64,000 bases of DNA, taken from the NCBI RefSeq assembly GCF_044344315.1, contig NZ_JBIJDC010000009.1, positions 1 to 64,000 on the forward strand, in the 5' to 3' direction. This DNA comes from Zoogloea sp044344315. Lineage in GTDB: Bacteria; Pseudomonadota; Gammaproteobacteria; Burkholderiales; Rhodocyclaceae. Shown here piece after piece: positions 42,189-49,074 of this stretch. The notes under the pieces are model-generated. The model searched no databases and had not been told where the DNA came from. It saw only the letters and a list, made by a program, of their open reading frames with translations. The translations under genes and the position numbers were made by a program. Position 1 is the stretch's first letter; every line of letters starts with the position of its first letter.

Positions 42189-43547
42189 TCAACTCAGGCT
42201 TTTGGTATGACCGCGCAGCAGGATGCTGGCACGCAGGCCGCCGCCTTCGCGGGGGAGCAGGCGAAACTCACCATGCTGGCCGCGGACGATGCGGTCAACG
42301 ATGGCCAGCCCCAGCCCGGAGCCCTTGGTGTTGCTGCGGGCAGATTCCAGACGGGTGAAGGGGCGTTTGACTTTCTCGGTCTGGGCGGCGGGAATCCCGG
42401 GGCCACGGTCGAGCACCTCGATCATCGGGCGGCCGTCGAGCATGCCGACGGCGAGCTCCGGCGGGTGGCCGGCGTAATGGAGGGCGTTTTCGATCAGGTT
42501 GGTGACGGCCCGGCGCAGGGCCTGGGGGCGTACTTGCGCCCGGGCTGCTGTTGTGGCCAGCACGGAGATGGGAAATCCCCGGCGGGCGTAGAGCCCGGCC
42601 AGTTCATTGGCCAGTTCGGCCAGATCCATGGTTTCCAGGCCTTCATCCCCGTCGGCCTTTGAGAAGGCCAGGAACTGCCCGATGATACGGTCCATGTCTT
42701 CGATGTCGGAGACCATCGCGTCCACCTCGGCCGGATCTGCGCCGCACATTTCAATACCCAGGCGCAGGCGTGCAAGGGGTGTGCGCAGGTCATGGGAGAC
42801 GCCGGCCAGGATCAGGGCCCGGTCGGCGTCGAGCTCCTGGAGGTCGTGGGACATCTGATTGAAGGCGTGGGCCAGGTCGGCCATTTCTGCCGGCCCGCTC
42901 TCGCTGAGGTGGGGTGGGACTTCGCCACGGCCCACCGTGCGCGCGGCGGCGGCCAGGGCCTTGAGGGGGCGATTGAGGCGCGAGACGATCATGTAGGCGC
43001 CCAGCATGGCCAGGCTGAGCGCGGCCGTACCCCACCACATCCACTCCAGAGCATGGGGGCGCATGATCCGCTCGGCCGGCAGCATGAGCCAGAATTCGCC
43101 CGTGTCTTCCGGATCGTCGGCCTGAATGCGGAAACTGACCCAGAAGCCGGCCAGCCCTTCCCACGACGACGCAAAGCGGGTGTCCGGCCCGAGCTGGTGG
43201 CGGACGTCGGCGGTGAGCTTGCGCACCAGGTTGCTGTCTTCCAGGGGTGTCGTCCTGTCGTCGGCTTCGGCCGGATAGATGCGGATGCCTTCCTGGGTCG
43301 CCAGGTCAAGGAGGAGGTCCTTGCGTAGCGAGGGGTCGGCATTGAGCAGGGCCGTGCGCGTCAGGTTGATGATGCTGACGACCGCCTGGGCTGTTTGTGC
43401 GGCCCGGCTGGCCTGGTCGAAATGGCTGAAGATCGCCGACCAGACGGCCACCGAGGCGAGCATCAGCAGGGTGACGACCAGGAAGATCCGCCACAGCAGG
43501 GTGCGCGGAGCCCCTACTAGGAAAGAACGATAGCGGGCAGGCGCCAT
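42189..43547 (-). CDS. EnvZ-like sensor histidine kinase
   Basis: Membrane kinase paired with the OmpR regulator upstream. It has 452 aa from ATG 43547; a longer frame from 43649 runs into ompR. Two helices (about residues 14-35 and 173-195) enclose a periplasmic domain, then a HAMP segment and the dimerisation/phosphoacceptor motif ILAGVSHDLRTPLARLRL with the His. The ATPase boxes are ENALHYAGHPPELAVG (N box) and GSGLGLAIVDRIVRGQHG (G2). It starts 10 bases past the ompR stop. The signal sensed is not shown. Confidence 0.93.
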   Translation of the reverse strand: MAPARYRSFLVGAPRTLLWRIFLVVTLLMLASVAVWSAIFSHFDQASRAAQTAQAVVSIINLTRTALLNADPSLRKDLLLDLATQEGIRIYPAEADDRTTPLEDSNLVRKLTADVRHQLGPDTRFASSWEGLAGFWVSFRIQADDPEDTGEFWLMLPAERIMRPHALEWMWWGTAALSLAMLGAYMIVSRLNRPLKALAAAARTVGRGEVPPHLSESGPAEMADLAHAFNQMSHDLQELDADRALILAGVSHDLRTPLARLRLGIEMCGADPAEVDAMVSDIEDMDRIIGQFLAFSKADGDEGLETMDLAELANELAGLYARRGFPISVLATTAARAQVRPQALRRAVTNLIENALHYAGHPPELAVGMLDGRPMIEVLDRGPGIPAAQTEKVKRPFTRLESARSNTKGSGLGLAIVDRIVRGQHGEFRLLPREGGGLRASILLRGHTKSLS

Positions 43548-43557
43548 GGGGGCGGGG

Positions 43558-44286
43558 TCAGGGGGTGTGCTTGTTGCCGTCCGGTATGAAGACGTAGCCA
43601 AAACCCCACACGGTCTGGATGTAGCGGGGCTTGCCGGGATCTTCTTCAATCAGCTTGCGCAGGCGCGAGATCTGCACGTCGATGGAGCGGTCGAAAACGT
43701 CGTATTCCCGGCCTCGGGCCAGTTCCATCAGGCGGTCGCGGGAGAGGGGCTGGCGCGGGTGCTGCAGCAGAACCTTGAGCAGCGCGAATTCACCCGTGGT
43801 GAGGAGAGTTTCCTCGCCATTGCGGATCAGGATGCGGTTGCCCAGTTGCACGACGATCTGGCCGAAGCTCACATCCTCGTCATCGGCAACCGGCGCGCCG
43901 GGCGGCGTCTGGGGCTGACGGCGTAGCACGGCATGGATGCGGGCCACCAGCTCACGGGGGTTGAAAGGTTTCGGCAGGTAGTCGTCGGCCCCCATTTCCA
44001 GGCCAATGATGCGGTCCACGTCGTCGCCCTTGGCCGTCAGCATCACGATGGGGATCTGGTTGCCAGTGCCCCGCAGGCGCCGGCAGATCGACAGGCCATC
44101 TTCCCCGGGCAGCATCAGGTCGAGCACCATCAGGTCGAAGTGTTCACGCAGAATGGCCCGATCCATCTGGGCGGCGTCATTGACCACCTTGACGTTGAAG
44201 CCCTGCTCGCCGAGATAACGCTTGAGCAGGTCACGCAGGCGAAGGTCGTCATCGACGACGAGAACGCGATAGGTTTCTTTTTCCAT
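43558..44286 (-). CDS. ompR: OmpR-like response regulator
   Basis: Winged-helix transcription factor, 242 aa. The receiver acidic pocket is VVDDDLRLRD, the phospho-Asp is in DLMVLDLMLPGEDGL and the conserved Lys is in MLTAKGDDVDR. The C-terminal trans_reg_C domain includes LTTGEFALLKVLLQHPRQPL and ISRLRKLIEEDPGKPRYIQT. Length and pairing with an EnvZ-type kinase support an OmpR/EnvZ-type pair. In other bacteria this pair controls porins and osmotic response, but the regulon here is unknown. Confidence 0.94.
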   Translation of the reverse strand: MEKETYRVLVVDDDLRLRDLLKRYLGEQGFNVKVVNDAAQMDRAILREHFDLMVLDLMLPGEDGLSICRRLRGTGNQIPIVMLTAKGDDVDRIIGLEMGADDYLPKPFNPRELVARIHAVLRRQPQTPPGAPVADDEDVSFGQIVVQLGNRILIRNGEETLLTTGEFALLKVLLQHPRQPLSRDRLMELARGREYDVFDRSIDVQISRLRKLIEEDPGKPRYIQTVWGFGYVFIPDGNKHTP

Positions 44287-44477
44287 GGCCCAATCCTAAC
44301 GGCTCACCGCCCGCCCGGCTAGGCCGGCCGTACTGGTCGGGTAAGCAAACGTAAGTCCTTGTGGGGGTCTAACATATTCTTACAAAGGCGGATTCCAAGT
44401 CACACGCGGGCTGCCAGAATCAATTCAGGGCCGGGTGGGGATGCCGAAAAACGCCGGTCCGGGTTAGGATAGGGACT

Positions 44478-44798
44478 ATGCGCCACGGGATAGATTCACC
44501 GAAATGGATTCGTCACGGCCTGCCCATCGGGGTGGTTGTGCTTCTGTCTTCGCTGGTTGCGGGCAGTGCCATCGCTGATCAGGGTGAGCGTCTCACGCCC
44601 TTTCTGCGTCAGTATGCGGCGCCCCAGGATCGCCCCGTCCGCCAGATCCCCGCTTTTGCCGCCGAGCCGGCGCGTCGTGGTGAGCTGGATGAGCGCAACC
44701 CCCGTCGCTGGTCGCCGGAGGAGCGTCGCCAGTTACGCCGCGATGTGCACGAGGCCGGTCGCGATGTCTACGGCAATCCGCCGCGCCGCCCCGATTGA
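44478..44798 (+). CDS. Small exported basic protein of unknown function
   Basis: A 106-aa protein with a basic N-terminus and a hydrophobic stretch (about residues 14-33, LPIGVVVLLSSLVAGSAIAD), so a signal peptide with cleavage near AIA/D is likely. The mature part is charged and ends in RRWSPEERRQLRRDVHEAGR and DVYGNPP, a motif I recall from hypothetical exported proteins of Rhodocyclales and related groups. No fold or function is evident. It stands alone, 191 bases from ompR and 58 before tsaB. Confidence 0.7.
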   Translation: MRHGIDSPKWIRHGLPIGVVVLLSSLVAGSAIADQGERLTPFLRQYAAPQDRPVRQIPAFAAEPARRGELDERNPRRWSPEERRQLRRDVHEAGRDVYGNPPRRPD

Positions 44799-44841
44799 GG
44801 CCTGAGCCTCTGCCCGCAAGGACCGCAGGCCCGGAGGGCGG

Positions 44842-44847
44842 TAGAAT
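44842..44847 (+). promoter_or_regulatory. Candidate -10 (TAGAAT) ahead of tsaB
   Basis: TAGAAT, 9 bases before the tsaB ATG, follows a GC-rich stretch. No -35 match was found, and the short distance would give a very short leader. It is listed because the same hexamer recurs before ppx, lemA and ispD. Confidence 0.3.
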
Positions 44848-44856
44848 GCGGCCGCT

Positions 44857-45549
44857 ATGAAGATTCTTGCCCTCGAAACATCTACCGATTCCGGCTCCGT
44901 GGCCCTGCTTGACGGAGACGTCCTGACCGAACGTCCGGTTGTCGGTCGTCCAGGCCACTCGGAAACCCTTCTCCCCGAAGTTGTCGCCCTGCTGGAAAGT
45001 TGTGGTGTGGCCCTGGCCCAGCTTGACGCAATCGCCTTTGGTGCCGGGCCAGGTGCGTTCACCGGTCTGCGCCTCGCGTGCGGTGTTGCCCAGGGCCTGG
45101 CCCTGGGCCTCGGCAAGCCGGTGATCCCCGTCGGCAACCTTGAGGCCCTGGCCAGTCAGTGCCGTGAAGGGGCGGTTTTCGTGGCCGCCGATGCGCGCAT
45201 GTCGGAAGTCTATTTTGCCGCCTACCGGCGTACGCCTGCGGGGCTGGAGGAGGTGATGGCGCCGGCCTGCGCCACACCTTCGGAGGTGCGCCTGCCGCCG
45301 GAGGGGACGTGGTTCGGCTTCGGAACGGCCTTCCGGGCCTATCAGGGGACTCTGGTGCCGGGACTCGGGGCGCGTCTGGATGGGTTTGATGAGGCGCCGG
45401 TGCCCCTCGCCTCCAGCATCGCGCGTTTGGCGGCGAAGCGATTTCTTCGTGGCGAAGTGGTGGACCCGGCCTTGGCCGCACCGCTGTACGTGCGCGACAA
45501 GGTTGCCCTGACGACCGCCGAGCGCCTGGCCCGCGGAGGCAAGGCGTGA
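44857..45549 (+). CDS. tsaB: tRNA threonylcarbamoyladenosine biosynthesis protein TsaB
   Basis: Inactive ASKHA-fold partner of TsaD in making t6A37 of tRNAs, 230 aa. The N-terminal ILALETSTDSGSVALLDGD and the interaction-face motif IAFGAGPGAFTGLRLACGVA are family signatures. It is followed at 46 bases by rimI and then a DNA glycosylase, the common tsaB-rimI grouping. The first codons are consistent with the ATG at 44857. Confidence 0.95.
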   Translation: MKILALETSTDSGSVALLDGDVLTERPVVGRPGHSETLLPEVVALLESCGVALAQLDAIAFGAGPGAFTGLRLACGVAQGLALGLGKPVIPVGNLEALASQCREGAVFVAADARMSEVYFAAYRRTPAGLEEVMAPACATPSEVRLPPEGTWFGFGTAFRAYQGTLVPGLGARLDGFDEAPVPLASSIARLAAKRFLRGEVVDPALAAPLYVRDKVALTTAERLARGGKA

Positions 45550-45595
45550 TCGTGTGGACCATCGCGGGGGCAGCAGTGATACCGGGAGTGGTACG

Positions 45596-46048
45596 GTGAG
45601 TGTCCTTGCCCTGGATTTCGTGCCCATGGAGACCGCCGATCTGGAATGGATCGCGGCCCAGGACCGAGAGCTTTATCCTTTTCCCTGGTCGGCACAGAAC
45701 TTCGCCGATTCCATCGTTGCCGGATATGGTTGCTGGACCCTGTTCGAGAGCGGGGAGCGCGCCGGCTACGCGGTGCTGATGATGGTGCTGGACGAGGCTC
45801 ACATCCTGAACATCAGTATCTGCAAGGCGCGCCAGGGCTTCGGCCTGGGGCGTCGCCTGCTCGATCACCTGGGGTCCGTGGCCCGGGCTGCGGGAGGGCG
45901 GCAGATGTTCCTGGAGGTGCGTCCCTCCAACGCACCGGCCCTTGCGCTGTACGAGAAGGCCGGCTTTGCAACCATCGGTCGGCGCAAGGGCTACTACCCG
46001 GCTGCCAACGGTCGCGAGGACGCGCTGGTTATGAGGTTGCCGCTGTGA
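45596..46048 (+). CDS. rimI: Ribosomal-protein-alanine N-acetyltransferase RimI
   Basis: GNAT enzyme that acetylates the N-terminus of ribosomal protein S18. With the GTG at 45596 (GGGAG seven bases ahead) it has 150 aa, the family length; a GTG at 45554 would add 14 unusual residues. The acetyl-CoA motif RQGFGLGRRLLDHL is present, as is LEVRPSNAPALALYEKAGF near the C-terminus. Position after tsaB supports the call. Confidence 0.92.
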   Translation: MSVLALDFVPMETADLEWIAAQDRELYPFPWSAQNFADSIVAGYGCWTLFESGERAGYAVLMMVLDEAHILNISICKARQGFGLGRRLLDHLGSVARAAGGRQMFLEVRPSNAPALALYEKAGFATIGRRKGYYPAANGREDALVMRLPL

Positions 46049-46058
46049 GGTGCATGGA

Positions 46059-46901
46059 ATGAGCCTGCGGCGTGATGCGATCCTGCGCGAGATGGGGCTG
46101 GGGCCCTTGTGGCGCCTGCGCGGCAGCGAGCCGCTGGAGGCAGCGCCTGCTCTGGTCGCAGTGCCGCCGGAGCCTGCCACGAGGCAAGCCGAGGCCGTGC
46201 CGGCTCTCGAGCGCATGCCCGTACCCGAGCCGCGCCGCGTGCGGCCCGATCTGCGGGAGGGCATGCAGCAGGCTGCCATTGAGGCCCTTGCGCCGGCGCT
46301 GCCCGTGCCGCGTTCCGATGTGGGCGACGCGGTGTCCGGACTGGACTGGGAGACCCTGGAGGCGCGCATCCGCGACTGCGAGGCCTGCGGCCTGTGCAAG
46401 CGGCGCAAGCAGGCTGTTCCCGGGGTGGGAGACCGTCAGGCCGACTGGCTGTTTGTCGGTGAGGGGCCGGGGGCGGAAGAGGATGAGCGTGGCGAGCCCT
46501 TTGTCGGCCAGGCCGGGCGTCTGCTTGATGCCATGCTGGCGAGCATCGACCTGAAGCGCGGCGAAGATGTGTACATTGCCAATGCCGTCAAATGCCGCCC
46601 GCCCAACAACCGCACGCCAGAGGCCGCCGAGCTGACAGCCTGCTTCCCCTATCTACAGCGCCAGATTGCCCTGATCCGGCCCCGCCTGATCATTGCCCTG
46701 GGGCGACCGGCGGCCCAGGCCCTGCTCAATGAAGAGGTCCGCATCGCCGCCTCCCGTGGCAAACTCTTCTCCCACAATGACATTCCGGTGGTCGTGACCT
46801 ACCATCCAGCCTATCTATTGCGCAATCTGCAGGACAAGGCCAAGGCTTGGGAAGATCTCTGCTTTGCCCGCCGGACCATGGTTGGCCTGAAGGCTTCCTG
46901 A
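46059..46901 (+). CDS. Family-4 uracil-DNA glycosylase (4Fe-4S)
   Basis: Removes uracil from DNA. It has 280 aa. The four probable cluster cysteines are in CEACGLC (the spaced pair), KCRPP and ACFPY. The catalytic-site motif GEGPGAEEDERGEPFVGQAG and the C-terminal VVTYHPAYLLRNLQDKAKAW are present. An N-terminal extension of about 95 residues rich in Pro, Ala and Glu precedes the domain, probably disordered. The ATG at 46059 is preferred over a GTG three codons earlier. It is cotranscribed with rimI, which stops 10 bases before. Confidence 0.92.
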   Translation: MSLRRDAILREMGLGPLWRLRGSEPLEAAPALVAVPPEPATRQAEAVPALERMPVPEPRRVRPDLREGMQQAAIEALAPALPVPRSDVGDAVSGLDWETLEARIRDCEACGLCKRRKQAVPGVGDRQADWLFVGEGPGAEEDERGEPFVGQAGRLLDAMLASIDLKRGEDVYIANAVKCRPPNNRTPEAAELTACFPYLQRQIALIRPRLIIALGRPAAQALLNEEVRIAASRGKLFSHNDIPVVVTYHPAYLLRNLQDKAKAWEDLCFARRTMVGLKAS

Positions 46902-46962
46902 ACCGGAAGTGCAAGATTTCAATACGTGGGGTGGCAAAGCCCGCGTCTGCCCCGGGCGCCGC

Positions 46963-46968
46963 TAGAAT
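46963..46968 (+). promoter_or_regulatory. Candidate -10 (TAGAAT) ahead of lemA
   Basis: CGCTAGAAT, 71 bases before the lemA ATG, in the gap after the DNA glycosylase. No convincing -35 was found, and it lacks the TG of an extended -10. Low-confidence promoter call that repeats the hexamer seen before ppx, tsaB and ispD. Confidence 0.3.
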
Positions 46969-47039
46969 GGCCCCGACCTTGCCCCGGGTTGGCTGACCGC
47001 GGGCTTCAACCCGATTTCTCCTCTACGAGGGCGTGCTCC

Positions 47040-47663
47040 ATGTCCATCAAGCATTTTCTGTCCCTGCTCCTGTCGGTCTTCCTGCTTTCCGGTTGCGGAT
47101 ACAACCAGATCCAGATCAACGATGAGCAGATCAACGCCTCCTGGTCGGAGGTGCTTAACCAGTACAAGCGACGTGCCGACCTGATCCCGAACCTGGTGCA
47201 GGTGGTGCAGGGCTATGCCGCCCATGAGAAGGAAGTGCTGACCCGTGTGACCGAAGCGCGTGCCAATGTGGCCGGCATGAAGGTGACCCCCGAACTTGTC
47301 AATGATCCGGAGGCCATGGCCCGTTTCCAGAAGGCCCAGGGCGAGCTGTCCGGTGCCTTGTCCCGCCTGCTGGTGGTGTCCGAGAACTACCCCAACCTCA
47401 AGGCCGACGCCAACTTCCGTGACCTCCAGGCCCAGCTCGAGGGTACTGAGAACCGCATCACCGTTGCCCGCAATCGCTACATCAAGGCCGTCCAGGACTA
47501 CAACATTTCGGTGCGCACCTTCCCCAACAACCTGACCGCCATGGTCATCGGGGCCAAGGCCAAGGCCAACTTTACGGTGGAGAACGAGCAGGCCATCAGC
47601 GAGCCGCCCAAGGTCAATTTTGGCGCGCCCGCTCCGGCAGCCGCGCCGACCAAGGCGCAATAA
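47040..47663 (+). CDS. lemA: LemA-family lipoprotein
   Basis: Membrane-anchored protein of unknown function, 207 aa from ATG 47040 (MSIKHFLSLLLSVFLLSGCG, lipobox LLSGC). The coiled-coil LemA core follows: QINASWSEVLNQYKRRADLI, then PNLVQVVQGYAAHEKEVLTR and ALSRLLVVSENYPNLKADAN. In many Gram-negatives LemA is next to TPM-domain proteins, as here. The frame is open upstream, but this start has a good signal peptide and the normal length. Confidence 0.93.
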   Translation: MSIKHFLSLLLSVFLLSGCGYNQIQINDEQINASWSEVLNQYKRRADLIPNLVQVVQGYAAHEKEVLTRVTEARANVAGMKVTPELVNDPEAMARFQKAQGELSGALSRLLVVSENYPNLKADANFRDLQAQLEGTENRITVARNRYIKAVQDYNISVRTFPNNLTAMVIGAKAKANFTVENEQAISEPPKVNFGAPAPAAAPTKAQ

Positions 47664-47672
47664 GACATAGCC

Positions 47673-48560
47673 GTGCCCCTGGCCATGGGCCTTACCGTAC
47701 TTCTGCGCGTGCTCCTGGTGCTGCTGTGCAGCCTGGTCGGGGCGCTCCACGCCCAGGAATTACAGCCGCTTCCGACTCTGTCGGCCCATGTCACCGACAC
47801 CCTCGGGCTGTTGCCTGAGGCCCGTCGCGAGGCCCTGGAAGCGCGTCTGGTCGCCCTCGAGAAGGACAAGGGCGCCCAGGTGGCCGTGCTCGTCGTGGCC
47901 ACCACCAAGCCGGAGGCGGTCGAGTCTTACGCCCTGCGTGTGGCCGAGGCCTGGCGACTGGGGCGCCAGGGGGTTGATGACGGGATCCTGTTTCTGATCG
48001 CCCGGGATGATCGCCGAATGCGTATCGAGGTGGGGCGTGGCCTGGAAGGGGCCGTGCCTGACGCCATCGCCAAGCGCATCGTTGCCGATGTGGTGGCGCC
48101 GCATCTGCGGGGTGGCGATTTTGCCGGCGGCATCGAGGCCGGGGTTGAGGCCATTGCGGCCCGTATTTCCGGTGAGGCCTTGCCGCCCCCGACGGCTGCC
48201 AACGCAGGGCAGGAAGCCGGTTTCGAAGAGCTGCTGGTGCTCGGGATCATCGGCACCATTGTGGTAGGTGGCGTGCTGCGGGCCATTTTTGGTCGCCTGC
48301 TCGGTGCGGGCCTGGCCTCGGGTATCGTCGGGTTTGGCGCATGGACTCTGTCCGGGATGCTGGCGATCGGCGTGGTGGGAGGCCTGCTGGCTTTCGTGTT
48401 TGTGTTGGCCATGGGCGCAGGTGGCGGAACGCGCGGGGTCGGCGGCCCGTGGATCGGAGGCGGAATGGGGGGGGGCGGTTTCGGGCGGGGCGGCGGAGGT
48501 GGCGGCTGGTCCGGCGGAGGGGGCGGATTTGGCGGCGGCGGCGCCTCGGGGGGGTGGTGA
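47673..48560 (+). CDS. TPM-domain membrane protein with Gly-rich tail
   Basis: TPM-domain (YgcG-type) protein, 295 aa from GTG 47673; an in-frame ATG at 47685 is an alternative. The signal region (LLRVLLVLLCSLVGALHAQ) precedes the TPM domain, about residues 30-165 (HVTDTLGLLPEARREALEAR, then VVATTKPEAVESYALRVAEA). Three to four hydrophobic helices and a C-terminal block of about 40 residues of Gly-rich repeats (GGGMGGGGFGRGGGGGGWSG) follow. The related Arabidopsis domain protein is linked to PSII repair, but bacterial roles are unknown. It follows lemA at 9 bases. Confidence 0.9.
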   Translation: MPLAMGLTVLLRVLLVLLCSLVGALHAQELQPLPTLSAHVTDTLGLLPEARREALEARLVALEKDKGAQVAVLVVATTKPEAVESYALRVAEAWRLGRQGVDDGILFLIARDDRRMRIEVGRGLEGAVPDAIAKRIVADVVAPHLRGGDFAGGIEAGVEAIAARISGEALPPPTAANAGQEAGFEELLVLGIIGTIVVGGVLRAIFGRLLGAGLASGIVGFGAWTLSGMLAIGVVGGLLAFVFVLAMGAGGGTRGVGGPWIGGGMGGGGFGRGGGGGGWSGGGGGFGGGGASGGW

Positions 48561-49060
48561 TGTCCATGCTGCGCATCCTGCGTCACCTGCTCACGCCGGC
48601 CTGGGTTCTTGATCGGGTTTTTTCGGCGCAGGTGCTGGCTACCATCGAACAGGCAGTCAAAGCCTCGGAAGCCCGTCACCGGGGCGAGCTTCGCTTTGCT
48701 GTGGAGGCGGGTCTGGATTTTGCCGATCTGCGCTCGGGGGCTTCAGCCCGAGAGCGGGCTGTCGAGGTTTTCTCACAGCTTCGGGTGTGGGACACGGAGG
48801 AGAACACCGGTGTTCTGGTGTATGTCCAGTGGCTCGATCATCGGGTCGAGATCGTGGCCGACAGGGGCATCACCGCACGGGTTACCCAAGCTGAATGGGA
48901 TGGCATCTGCCGTCGCATGGAAACTGCCTTCCGGGATGAGAGATTCGAGCAGGGGGCGGTGGACGCCGTCAAAGCAGTGGGTGATCTGTTGGCAAAGCAC
49001 TTTCCTGCCCGGCTAAAAAACCCCAACGAACTGTCAGATCGCCCGGTTCTGCTGCGCTAG
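48560..49060 (+). CDS. Second TPM-domain protein
   Basis: A shorter TPM-domain protein of 166 aa without a clear signal peptide (MSMLRILRHLLTPAWVLDRV). The domain features are RHRGELRFAVEAGLDFADLR, then ENTGVLVYVQWLDHRVEIVA and DRGITARVTQAEWDGI. Its ATG shares one base with the upstream TPM stop, so the pair is coupled. It probably faces the cytoplasm or membrane surface. The stop is only 14 bases before the convergent histidine kinase end. Confidence 0.88.
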   Translation: MSMLRILRHLLTPAWVLDRVFSAQVLATIEQAVKASEARHRGELRFAVEAGLDFADLRSGASARERAVEVFSQLRVWDTEENTGVLVYVQWLDHRVEIVADRGITARVTQAEWDGICRRMETAFRDERFEQGAVDAVKAVGDLLAKHFPARLKNPNELSDRPVLLR

Positions 49061-49074
49061 CGCCATACCGGAAG

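Noticed and set aside
48450..48560. Gly-rich stretch as a DNA repeat or tandem array
   Set aside because: It is coding (the tail of the TPM protein) and the base pattern follows GGC/GGA codons; no exact unit is repeated.
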